Of a stretch of DNA of 37,935 nt, positions 30,421 to 37,935 are shown one piece after another (the stretch's first letter is position 1; every line of letters begins with the position of its first letter). The DNA comes from Brevinema andersonii (GTDB lineage Bacteria > Spirochaetota > DYKD01). The stretch is taken from the NCBI GenBank assembly GCA_020722765.1, contig DYKD01000027.1, positions 1 to 37,935 of the forward strand, in the 5' to 3' direction. The notes below the pieces were generated by a model, which saw only the letters and a program-made list of their open reading frames with translations, was not told the DNA's origin and made no database searches. The position numbers were made by a program, and so were the translations under genes.

Positions 30421-31725
30421 ATGGAGTACTTACAAAAGCTATGTATCAAGTTCATGTCAATAGTGGTTGTGTTTCTGCTCTTTTTTTCTTTTGCATGTAA
30501 CTCTTCAAAGAAAGATTCCAATACAGTCACTATCAAATATTCACGATGGGGAACGCCAAGTGAGATCAAGATTACACAGGATCTTATCAAGATTTTTCAA
30601 AAGCAACATCCAAATATCAAGATTGACTTCCAGTCCGATTCTTGGACAATGTATTGGACGAAACTGCAGACTCAGATTGCAGGAAATACCACTCCTGATG
30701 TCTTCCTTTGCGGTGTTGATAGGATTGTCCATTTCCAAAGGGAGAATGTGATTAGGAGTCTGCAATCATATATAGACAGTGATTCGACAATAGACATGTC
30801 CGATTTTTTTGATGCTGCCAAACAGATATTCGTATTTAATGGAGAGTATTATGCTCTTCCACGTGATATTAATACAATCGTCATGGCTTACAACAAGGAT
30901 CTGTTCGATTCAGCCGGGATTCCATATCCTACAAAAGACTGGACGTGGGATGACCTTGTACAAAACGGTCAGAAGATAATGACAGCCTTGAACAGTGACA
31001 AGAGACCTGGAGAAGAGATTTTTGCCATCCAACCTATAAATGATTTTGAAATGGGCTGGGGGAATTTTGTATTCCAGAACGGCGGGGAAGTTTTGGATCC
31101 GACACGGACAAAATGTCTCTTGAATACACCCCAGGTAATCAATGCGATGAATTTCCTTTATTGCGACCTTTCTGAAAAATATAAGATAGCTCCAACCTAT
31201 GGCCGTGCAGAGAGTTTCAATAACGGTTTCTCAACGGGAAGACTGGCTATGGACATCATTGGTAGCTGGTCAATTGGAGAATTACGGAGCTCAATAAAGA
31301 GTTTCAGATGGGATATTGTTGAATTGCCTGGAAATGTGAAGAAGGCTACTATCGCCAATAGTGTTGCGCATGTCATGTCTGCAAACACGAAACATCCTGA
31401 AGAGGCTTGGGAGTTCATCAAGTTCCTTTCTGGAAAAGAGGCGCAGATCCTTTTGGCCAAATCCGGAACATCCATCCCTGTCTTGAAGAGTGTTGCCTAT
31501 TCTGATGTGTTTTTGGATGGGATTCCAGAGAATAAAAAGGTTGTCCTGGATTCTTTGTCTTTTGGACGTACGTATCCCGTGACGATTAAGATGGGTGAAT
31601 GGCTTGGTTCCGTAGTTGTGCAGGAGATTGATCTGGCTGTACTAAAAAAGAAAAGCATGAAGCAGGCTATGAATGACACTGTTGTCAAGGTCAATGAGAT
31701 TTTAAGGGAGAATGCGAAAAAATAA
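30421..31725 (+). CDS. Extracellular sugar-binding lipoprotein (ABC family 1)
   Basis: 434 residues from ATG 30421; a GTG at 30409 in frame is rejected since it would contain the GGAGG ribosome site. Lipobox SFAC at about residue 26. The mature part is a family 1 solute-binding protein: TVTIKYSRWGTPSEIKITQD, then IFQKQHPNIKIDF, TPDVFLCGVDRI, YYALPRDINTIVMAYNKDLF and HPEEAWEFIKFLSGKEAQ. Such proteins deliver oligosaccharides to ABC importers. No permease or ATPase gene is in the window, so partners are elsewhere or downstream. First gene of operon B under LacI-type control, hence a carbohydrate ligand. Confidence 0.92.
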   Translation: MEYLQKLCIKFMSIVVVFLLFFSFACNSSKKDSNTVTIKYSRWGTPSEIKITQDLIKIFQKQHPNIKIDFQSDSWTMYWTKLQTQIAGNTTPDVFLCGVDRIVHFQRENVIRSLQSYIDSDSTIDMSDFFDAAKQIFVFNGEYYALPRDINTIVMAYNKDLFDSAGIPYPTKDWTWDDLVQNGQKIMTALNSDKRPGEEIFAIQPINDFEMGWGNFVFQNGGEVLDPTRTKCLLNTPQVINAMNFLYCDLSEKYKIAPTYGRAESFNNGFSTGRLAMDIIGSWSIGELRSSIKSFRWDIVELPGNVKKATIANSVAHVMSANTKHPEEAWEFIKFLSGKEAQILLAKSGTSIPVLKSVAYSDVFLDGIPENKKVVLDSLSFGRTYPVTIKMGEWLGSVVVQEIDLAVLKKKSMKQAMNDTVVKVNEILRENAKK

Positions 31726-31745
31726 AAAAAGCAGGTGGTATTTTG

Positions 31746-32690
31746 ATGATAAAATCAGCTAAACAAATAGCCAAGCTGGAATTGTTTGTTTTACTTATAT
31801 TGGCTTCGATCTCTTATGCTGACAGCAAAGTTATTAACATGAATCCACCGAATGGCTCAATCAATAATGGTACAGAAAGTATTTTGATAAGTTTTGATGT
31901 TACCAATATAAACCCGCCTTTCAGGGTGACAATAACAACTAATGAAGAGATGACTAACCGGATATATGATACAGCTACAGATCCTACCTTTTATTCAACC
32001 AGTCATTTTACCAATACTTTAGGTAGCAATTATATAACGGGAGGTGGACCTTTTGATTTCCATTTCAGATTATCCAATAATTATGCCTATCGGATAAAAC
32101 CAGGAGCTGTAATTAAAGTATATATTTTCACTAATGGCATAGATCCATTTATCTACTCTTTTACATTGGCAGATGTGGAAAGCCCTGCCCTTTCATTCAG
32201 CATACCTCAGAATGTTGAATTATTTGGCAATCAGTTACTTAATGTGAGTGCTGTAGATGATTCTGAAAAGGATGTTAAAGTCTATTATGCAACCGATGGG
32301 AATATAGCAAATCTTTTATCTCCTTGTTTTACCAATCGATCTTCTTTTTTATTGACTGAAACGAAAACCTTCGATTTTCTAGCTATAGATACATTAGGAA
32401 ATCAGATGCATAGGACTGCAACATTCACTGTTCACCAGAAAGCGCTTAAGAATCCTGTTTTGGTGTCGCAGGTTGTAAAGAAAGACTCCCAGTTGGAGGT
32501 AAGTTTAACATCAGGGGCGCGATTCCAAGCAGAAATATTTAATCTCCACGGTGTTTTGATTTATCAGGTAAAAGATGTCGCGGATGAATTTATATGGAAT
32601 GCAGAAGGGTCTCGTGCGGGCGTATATTATTTGGTTCTTTCCAGCGATAAGGGTTTTATGAATAGATATAAGTTTTTAATTCAGGATTAA
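31746..32690 (+). CDS. Secreted protein with FlgD/type-IX-sorting-like C-terminal domain
   Basis: 314 residues from ATG 31746. Signal peptide of about 25 residues (ends ISYA). The middle (about 30-230) appears to be beta-sandwich repeats, with PPNGSINNGTESILISFDVT and SFSIPQNVELFGNQLLNVSA. The last 80 residues read LEVSLTSGARFQAEIFNLHG, then VLIYQVKD, W-N-A-E-G, RAGVYYLVLSS and YKFLIQD. This follows the pattern of FlgD Ig-like and type IX secretion C-terminal sorting domains (YNxxGxxV ... W ... GVYxxxL ... K). Followed after 3 bases by a PorV-like barrel, a suggestive pairing. Specific function unknown. Confidence 0.7.
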   Translation: MIKSAKQIAKLELFVLLILASISYADSKVINMNPPNGSINNGTESILISFDVTNINPPFRVTITTNEEMTNRIYDTATDPTFYSTSHFTNTLGSNYITGGGPFDFHFRLSNNYAYRIKPGAVIKVYIFTNGIDPFIYSFTLADVESPALSFSIPQNVELFGNQLLNVSAVDDSEKDVKVYYATDGNIANLLSPCFTNRSSFLLTETKTFDFLAIDTLGNQMHRTATFTVHQKALKNPVLVSQVVKKDSQLEVSLTSGARFQAEIFNLHGVLIYQVKDVADEFIWNAEGSRAGVYYLVLSSDKGFMNRYKFLIQD

Positions 32691-32693
32691 AGT

Positions 32694-33563
32694 ATGCGAA
32701 AGACTGATTTAATGATTGTGCTATGTTCTATGTTGTTGCTCTCATCTTCTATACAGGCCGTTACGGTGACTCCTCAAAGTTTGATTTCTGGAGGTGGGGG
32801 GATTCAAGGAATGGGATCAGCAGCAGTGGGAGCTATCAATCCGGCTTCTTTCAATAGGGAGAATTCTGATACTTCGTTTTGTTATGCTATGGCGCCTGAA
32901 GATGTAAACTTTTTATCCATGGCATCTCCTTTTCTGATTAAGGAAAAGAAATCCGTTGGAATCTCTCTTTCCTATGCTGATTATGGTGAATTCAGTACTC
33001 TTGATTCTGAACTGGGTTTTATCAGTTTTGAGGGTCACTTATTTGGATCATATCAAGATATAGTAAAAGGTCTGAATGTAGGTGTTGGATTGGGCGTTCT
33101 TAGCGATATTACAAGTGAAGAAAAAAAACTTTCCTATTCATTAGATTTGGGTATGGTTTATAGTTTGCCAACACCAGGGAAGTTGAAATCAGAAGTGAGT
33201 GCAAGTGCAAACAATCTATTGAAAATCGGGTCGATGATGGAGGTTTCATCTGATCTCTTTTTGGGGATGATATTTAGCGATGATAAGAACGATAATAATA
33301 AATCGTTATTTATAGAAACTCAGTACATGACTGATCCAGGGTTATGGACAGCTCTGGTTGGTATACAAATGCCCCTTGTTAAAAATCTTTTCATTACTGT
33401 TACAGATGTGATTCAGGTAAAGCAACTTGTGAAACCAGGAATAATGCTTTCCTATAAAGGAAAGGGAAACCCAAAAAAGAATATCGGCATTGATTATGCC
33501 ATAGATTTGGATTGGAAGAAAGGAGTGACGCATGCTATTGGTTTGAATATCGGGCTATTTTAG
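32694..33563 (+). CDS. PorV/UPF0164-like outer-membrane beta-barrel
   Basis: 289 residues. Signal peptide of about 22 residues (SSSIQA), then GGGGIQGMGSAAVGAINPAS, the glycine-rich G-x-A-x-x-NPA opening typical of PorV/PorQ/UPF0164-type barrels. Alternating strands follow (VGISLSYADYGEFST, GLNVGVGLGVLSD, SLDLGMVYSL) and the protein ends THAIGLNIGLF with terminal Phe. PorV-like barrels serve as shuttles or anchors in type IX and related secretion, but the fold is also found in lineages without that system. It lies between two secreted proteins in operon B. Confidence 0.75.
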   Translation: MRKTDLMIVLCSMLLLSSSIQAVTVTPQSLISGGGGIQGMGSAAVGAINPASFNRENSDTSFCYAMAPEDVNFLSMASPFLIKEKKSVGISLSYADYGEFSTLDSELGFISFEGHLFGSYQDIVKGLNVGVGLGVLSDITSEEKKLSYSLDLGMVYSLPTPGKLKSEVSASANNLLKIGSMMEVSSDLFLGMIFSDDKNDNNKSLFIETQYMTDPGLWTALVGIQMPLVKNLFITVTDVIQVKQLVKPGIMLSYKGKGNPKKNIGIDYAIDLDWKKGVTHAIGLNIGLF

Positions 33564-33587
33564 ATAATAATTATACGGAGGATTGAA

Positions 33588-36500
33588 ATGGCGGTTAAAG
33601 CAAGAATCAGTTTGTTTTTTTCCCTGGTAATGGCAGTCAGTTTGATGGCTGGTCTTAACAGTAGGGATCGGCACTGGGCTGTCTATTATGGTTGGCCTTC
33701 CCTGGTTAGAGGAACGAATAGCACGGGCAGTTATGTTAACGCCAATCAAAATACTGTCTTGGCTTCCCAGTTATTTGGTGAATATCAGGTTATTGTTTTT
33801 AACGGTATGGTGGAACAGACAAATGAACCGAATTTTGATGCCGGAGAGGCAGCAAGGACTAAATCCATCATAACAAAACTTCATGATAGTTATCCAACCA
33901 AGGTTTTTGGTTATATTCCCATAGGAGGTGCTAATACCTGGGATCCTCCTTACGAAAGCACGAACTTTATGAAAGGGATGATTGATGACTGGATTGATGA
34001 ATATAATGTTGATGGTTTCTTTTTCGATGAGGCAGGTTTTGATTATCACAATAATGACCAACAAATGCGGGATCGTCAACGTGCAGTAGCAAATCATGTC
34101 CATTCGCGTTTGACGAATCTTTCAGGAACGACTTTGACATTCATCATGAATGCCTGGGAACCAGATGATATTTATACAAAACTTTCTGGTACACCGATCA
34201 ACATGCAACGTGGCGATGGATTCTGTATTGAAAATTTCTGGGGAGAGGGAGCTGACAGCGCCGATTATTTTTATTCTGCAGCGGTTGAAAATGCGAGATT
34301 CGACAAGCTTTTCAAGATTTATACGAATTATTCCAAACAAAACAAGAAACAGGAGTATTATTGTCTGACTGTTGGAAGGGCTGGGAATAATTTCATATTT
34401 AGGACCAATCTTGATAAATTGGCCCAGTATTCGGTATTGGCGTATGATTATGATTTCTATAATTATCAGGACTATGCTTTTAGTGCTAATAATAATGTGT
34501 TGAATTATCACAGGCATAGCATCGTGGATATAGGGAATTATTGGGCCAATTCAAATATCCTGCATTTAGTTTCGGGAAGTTCCAATATTAGGACGAGCGA
34601 TCGAGGACATGTTGTTTATAAGAACACTTACACATCTGGTTCACGCAGTACTGCCTGGGCTACATATAATTTAGATGGATATTTTATCGGATCTACGCGA
34701 CCTGCCATAATCATGTTGACGCCTTCCGGTTCACAGGGAGCGGATAAACAGTTCACTGTCAATCTTAATGCTGTTGATCCACAATATAATGCAGGTATTA
34801 TTTTACAGTATAGGACAAATAGGACAGGCAGTTCCTGGAGGACAATTGTCAGTGGGTTGCCTGAATCTACAAAGTCTTATGTGTGGGTCACTTCGAATTT
34901 GGCTATGACCAATTATTTAGTCAGGGGTATCATAACGAATACAGGAATATCCAATAATCGCACGACGAATGTTGCTAATGGGAGTGTAAAGGTTTTACAT
35001 GATGTTTCGATTGTGCTGGATCAACACCTTGCAGATTGGCCTTCAACAGCCATGACAAATAACGATGCAGATGAAGGTCATCTTGCTCGCAGAGAAATAA
35101 GAGGAAATGGGGTGATTGATATTGGAGAATATCTCTATTTTTATTTTAAGATAGAAGGAAGCATAGGTTATGATGAATGGCGAGATGCATTAGTTTTTAT
35201 TGATTCTGACAATAATGAACTTACAGGATTTACAGGCGGTGGTTGGCCTTGGACTGGAGCTGGTTTTGATTATCGTGTAAGGGTCGGTCTGAGTACGGAT
35301 GTCTGGGAGATGGCAGTAGGAAAATACACCAATTTGACAGATCCTAACCAGTGGGATGGCTTTGTGGAAGATTCCGCTCATGGTGGTTTGGCAGCAAGTG
35401 AAACGAGTGGATTGTATGCTACTGGTGTTACTCCTTTTACAAATATAGAATTTAAAGTCAAGTTAAGTGATATAGGAGCATCCCAAGGAAATATCAGGCT
35501 TGCCTTTTATTATGCATTTCAAACAAATACAGATTTCAATAATGATGGTGGAGGTGTTGCTATAACCTATTCTATGCAAGGAGGAGGGGATACAACAGCT
35601 CCAGAATCAGTATTTGCTGAAAATATTACCTTGACCAATATAAGAATCCTTTTTAATGAGGCCATATCTCCAGCCTCTGCGACAAATAAGCTGAATTATG
35701 TGATTGATAATGGTGTAGGGACTCCTAAAAGTGTTGTCATGTCTGGCACTAAAACAGTGATTTTGACATTGAATTCTCCTTTGTTGGGCGGAAATAACTA
35801 TGTCATCAATCTTTTAAAAATAGCTGATCTGGCACAGAATACGAATCAGAGCCACTATATGGGGTTTGCCGCAGATTCTGTTTTTATAAATATTGATGGG
35901 GACACATCTGATTGGCCAGCATACATGGACCGTTTCCCAGATAAAATTTTTGACGCTACAACAAACGGAAATCCGCCATATCAGGCAAATCGGAATTATT
36001 CCATGATGGATATAACTACGAATGCAACTGTAGCTTTGAATTCAAAATTGTACTTTGCTTACAAAATAAAGACAAACATAGGTTTGACAAATACCACGCC
36101 AATCAATGGATTAGATAACATTCATTGGAAATCTTTTGATGTTTATATTGATGCGGATAAGAATGATGCAACAGGAGAGTATTCATTGGGTCCCTGGTGG
36201 GTTTGGCCACCTATTGGAGCCGATTTTCTGGTTCATTTAGGAGTATGGAATGGGACTGTGTCTGAATCTTGGTTACGCCAATATGATTCTGGAACTGGTA
36301 CGTTCAAAGCGGTTTTTTCCAATTTCCCGGAAAGAATGCCCTCAAAGATAAGTAATAACACGTTGGAGTTTGCTCTATATAAGAATGATTTGAATTTGGT
36401 TCAAGATTCTATTTATCTTACATTTCGGTCTGAAGGTTGGGATGGTACATTAGCTAAAGCTGTTGATGATTACAACAAGGATCCTACAAGCAATGCATTG

Positions 36501-37796
36501 ACAAGTTTGGCGAAGTTGCCAGTGGGGTCTCCTCTCATTACATCAATAGCAACACCTTATTCATCCTTTTTGTTAGTCACTTTTGATAGGAAGCTTGATA
36601 ACAGTATGACGAATAAATCGTTTTATAATCTGTCTGGAGGCATAGGGAATCCCAGCAAAGTCGGGTACATGTATGATGGTTTGACAACCATAGCCACTTT
36701 GTATGTAAGCCCTAACCTGACAGAAAACACATCCTATACGTTATCCGTGTCAACTGGTGTAAAAGACATGTATAACAATAGTTATTCTGCTGGAGATAGG
36801 ATTTTTGCTGCTGTGTTCATGCATCATTCGGATGTTGTACTGAATGAGATTCTTATTGATCCAACGGGATTGAACGAAACCCAGTATGAATGGGTTGAGT
36901 TATATAACAAAGGCGCTTATTCTATATATATGACAAATTGGGAACTTAATATAAATGATGGAGGAACTTCCTTGACATTGCCAACAGTGACAATCAATCC
37001 TGGCGATTTGGTTGTGTTCTCAGTTGATACGAATCACTTTCAAGACAGATGGGCAGCTACAAATGGTGGAGGACATAATGGATGGGGAACAGAGTTGATT
37101 GAGAGTTATGCTTTGTATAAGTATGCGGCAACAGCCATGCCTAATAGTGCTCAGACGATTTTCTTGTCGGATAAGTCTGGCTATACAGATGCGATAAGGA
37201 TTAATGCTGCACCTACAACTGCCGTATCTTTTGAAAAAATCAATTATGTTGTTCCAGATTCCACATCAAGACTTTCACCTACAATTATAACGAATGGTGT
37301 TAAAAATAATTGGGGGCTGTGTACAAATAATAAGACTACTGACATTTACCCTTTGAATGACGCCAATGATGCTGGAACTCCTGGTCACATGAACAGTATT
37401 TATGATGTTGGCTCTTTTCCTGTTGGTGCGCCCATACTGACAGTAAATACATCTTTTTCAAATATAACCTTGGGAGGTGTCACTGATACCCTTAAGCCTG
37501 GAGCAACGCTACAATATTGGATATCCGGAGCCAATACGGGAACTGCGGATGCTACGAATGCCTCGTTTATTGAAATGATACAAACGAATCTCAGTTTTAA
37601 GACTTGTTTCATGGTTGTTGGTTCTGGATGGAATATCAGTTATGCAACAAATCAGACTTCTATATATCCATCTGCTGGTCAGTTTTCTGGAACTGTCCCT
37701 TCGGATAAAAACAGAATAAGATGGGTGCGAGCTGATAAACCATTCTTTTTACAAGCTGAAAGCATGAAACTTGTATTTAAAGTCATAGTAAAGTGA
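33588..37796 (+). CDS. Large secreted multidomain protein with Spherulin-4/GH114-like barrel
   Basis: 1402 residues. Signal peptide (about 1-22), then a TIM-barrel-like domain (about 28-320): HWAVYYGWPSLVRGT, VFGYIPIGGAN, MIDDWIDEYNVDGFFFDEAG with Asp147-Glu148, and DGFCIENFW with Glu215. These recall Spherulin-4 (GH135) and GH114 enzymes, which cut alpha-1,4-linked galactosaminans. Next come beta domains: about 370-470; a CBM9-like unit about 470-665 (FIDSDNNELTGFTGGGW); an Ig-like Big_5 unit about 670-760; a second CBM9-like unit about 765-955 (FDVYIDADKNDATGEY); a second Big_5 about 980-1075; a lamin-tail domain about 1080-1270 (VVLNEILIDPTG to AGTPGHMN); and a DUF11-like end about 1280-1402. 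GGAGG ribosome site. Secretion route unclear; no sorting domain at its own end. Confidence 0.75.
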   Translation: MAVKARISLFFSLVMAVSLMAGLNSRDRHWAVYYGWPSLVRGTNSTGSYVNANQNTVLASQLFGEYQVIVFNGMVEQTNEPNFDAGEAARTKSIITKLHDSYPTKVFGYIPIGGANTWDPPYESTNFMKGMIDDWIDEYNVDGFFFDEAGFDYHNNDQQMRDRQRAVANHVHSRLTNLSGTTLTFIMNAWEPDDIYTKLSGTPINMQRGDGFCIENFWGEGADSADYFYSAAVENARFDKLFKIYTNYSKQNKKQEYYCLTVGRAGNNFIFRTNLDKLAQYSVLAYDYDFYNYQDYAFSANNNVLNYHRHSIVDIGNYWANSNILHLVSGSSNIRTSDRGHVVYKNTYTSGSRSTAWATYNLDGYFIGSTRPAIIMLTPSGSQGADKQFTVNLNAVDPQYNAGIILQYRTNRTGSSWRTIVSGLPESTKSYVWVTSNLAMTNYLVRGIITNTGISNNRTTNVANGSVKVLHDVSIVLDQHLADWPSTAMTNNDADEGHLARREIRGNGVIDIGEYLYFYFKIEGSIGYDEWRDALVFIDSDNNELTGFTGGGWPWTGAGFDYRVRVGLSTDVWEMAVGKYTNLTDPNQWDGFVEDSAHGGLAASETSGLYATGVTPFTNIEFKVKLSDIGASQGNIRLAFYYAFQTNTDFNNDGGGVAITYSMQGGGDTTAPESVFAENITLTNIRILFNEAISPASATNKLNYVIDNGVGTPKSVVMSGTKTVILTLNSPLLGGNNYVINLLKIADLAQNTNQSHYMGFAADSVFINIDGDTSDWPAYMDRFPDKIFDATTNGNPPYQANRNYSMMDITTNATVALNSKLYFAYKIKTNIGLTNTTPINGLDNIHWKSFDVYIDADKNDATGEYSLGPWWVWPPIGADFLVHLGVWNGTVSESWLRQYDSGTGTFKAVFSNFPERMPSKISNNTLEFALYKNDLNLVQDSIYLTFRSEGWDGTLAKAVDDYNKDPTSNALTSLAKLPVGSPLITSIATPYSSFLLVTFDRKLDNSMTNKSFYNLSGGIGNPSKVGYMYDGLTTIATLYVSPNLTENTSYTLSVSTGVKDMYNNSYSAGDRIFAAVFMHHSDVVLNEILIDPTGLNETQYEWVELYNKGAYSIYMTNWELNINDGGTSLTLPTVTINPGDLVVFSVDTNHFQDRWAATNGGGHNGWGTELIESYALYKYAATAMPNSAQTIFLSDKSGYTDAIRINAAPTTAVSFEKINYVVPDSTSRLSPTIITNGVKNNWGLCTNNKTTDIYPLNDANDAGTPGHMNSIYDVGSFPVGAPILTVNTSFSNITLGGVTDTLKPGATLQYWISGANTGTADATNASFIEMIQTNLSFKTCFMVVGSGWNISYATNQTSIYPSAGQFSGTVPSDKNRIRWVRADKPFFLQAESMKLVFKVIVK

Positions 37797-37808
37797 GGGG
37801 GCTAGAAA

Positions 37809-37935
37809 ATGAGAATAAAAACCTTAAAAATCCTATTAGTAACAGTGTTTTTTGTTATAACTGGCGTTTCTGTGGCAGCAACCAATACCACGGCAACCAC
37901 ACCGATTGTATCCAGATTATTTTCAGTGGCAAGCA
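37809..37935 (+). CDS. Start of another secreted protein (truncated by the window)
   Basis: 42 codons are visible from ATG 37809, preceded by a GAGGGGG ribosome site. They encode a signal peptide (MRIKTLKILLVTVFFVITGV, then SVAA) and the beginning of a Thr-rich mature part. Only 12 bases follow the giant secreted gene, so it belongs to operon B. Nothing more can be said. Confidence 0.7.
   Translation, partial: MRIKTLKILLVTVFFVITGVSVAATNTTATTPIVSRLFSVAS

Overview
The window looks like part of a chromosome from an AT-rich, rod-shaped, diderm (Gram-negative type) bacterium with an anaerobic flavour. Support: beta-barrel-like proteins ending in Phe behind signal peptides, several lipoboxes, a LolA-like protein, a complete mreB-mreC-mreD-mrdA-rodA set, sigma-54 promoters with a cognate activator, and a 2[4Fe-4S] ferredoxin. 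I cannot assign a phylum from sequence alone. No tRNA, rRNA or CRISPR array was seen.

Layout. (1) 1-4.7 kb is a decayed accessory zone. It holds remnants of three transposases (an IENEGFN-type DDE enzyme, ISL3/ISAon1-like and IS30-like), a broken ArsR regulator with its operator still present, a broken DUF4143 ATPase, and one copy of a 90-bp dispersed repeat. Intact rhodanese + TauE/SafE genes and an NfeD/band-7 pair sit among the wreckage. (2) 4.7-5.4 kb is a lipoprotein of the AhpD/CMD fold that has lost its CxxC. (3) 5.6-9.2 kb (minus strand) is a redox operon behind a sigma-54 promoter with twin upstream activator sites. Two of its four genes are broken, but its PAS-AAA-Fis activator is intact. 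(4) 9.4-16.7 kb (plus strand) starts with a consensus-quality sigma-54 promoter divergent from that activator. It carries a small membrane protein, a LolD/LolE-type ABC exporter, a LolA-like protein, a hydrolase lipoprotein, a beta-barrel, a methyltransferase, a CoA-binding protein and an atypical thioredoxin. (5) 16.7-18.6 kb (minus) is ppiD-like, smpB and a J-domain gene. (6) 18.7-25.3 kb (plus) is the cell-shape operon, apparently transcribed as a leaderless mRNA. (7) 25.7-37.9 kb (plus) is a carbohydrate locus with three LacI-type operators of the form TGTAAACGTTTACA. Operon A is a NagB-type deaminase, a GH36-like glycosidase and a GNAT. Operon B is a sugar-binding lipoprotein, a secreted protein with a C-terminal sorting-like domain, a PorV-like barrel, a 1402-residue secreted multidomain protein with a Spherulin-4/GH114-like barrel, and the start of another secreted protein.

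How it fits together. The two most interesting units are the pair of sigma-54 operons around one activator (one decaying, one intact and envelope-directed) and the LacI-type regulon. The regulon's predicted activities (endo-acting alpha-galactosaminidase-like barrel, GH-D alpha-glycosidase, amino-sugar-phosphate deaminase, sugar binding protein) would suit use of an alpha-linked galactosamine/galactose polymer such as Pel or galactosaminogalactan. That substrate is an inference, not something the sequence proves.
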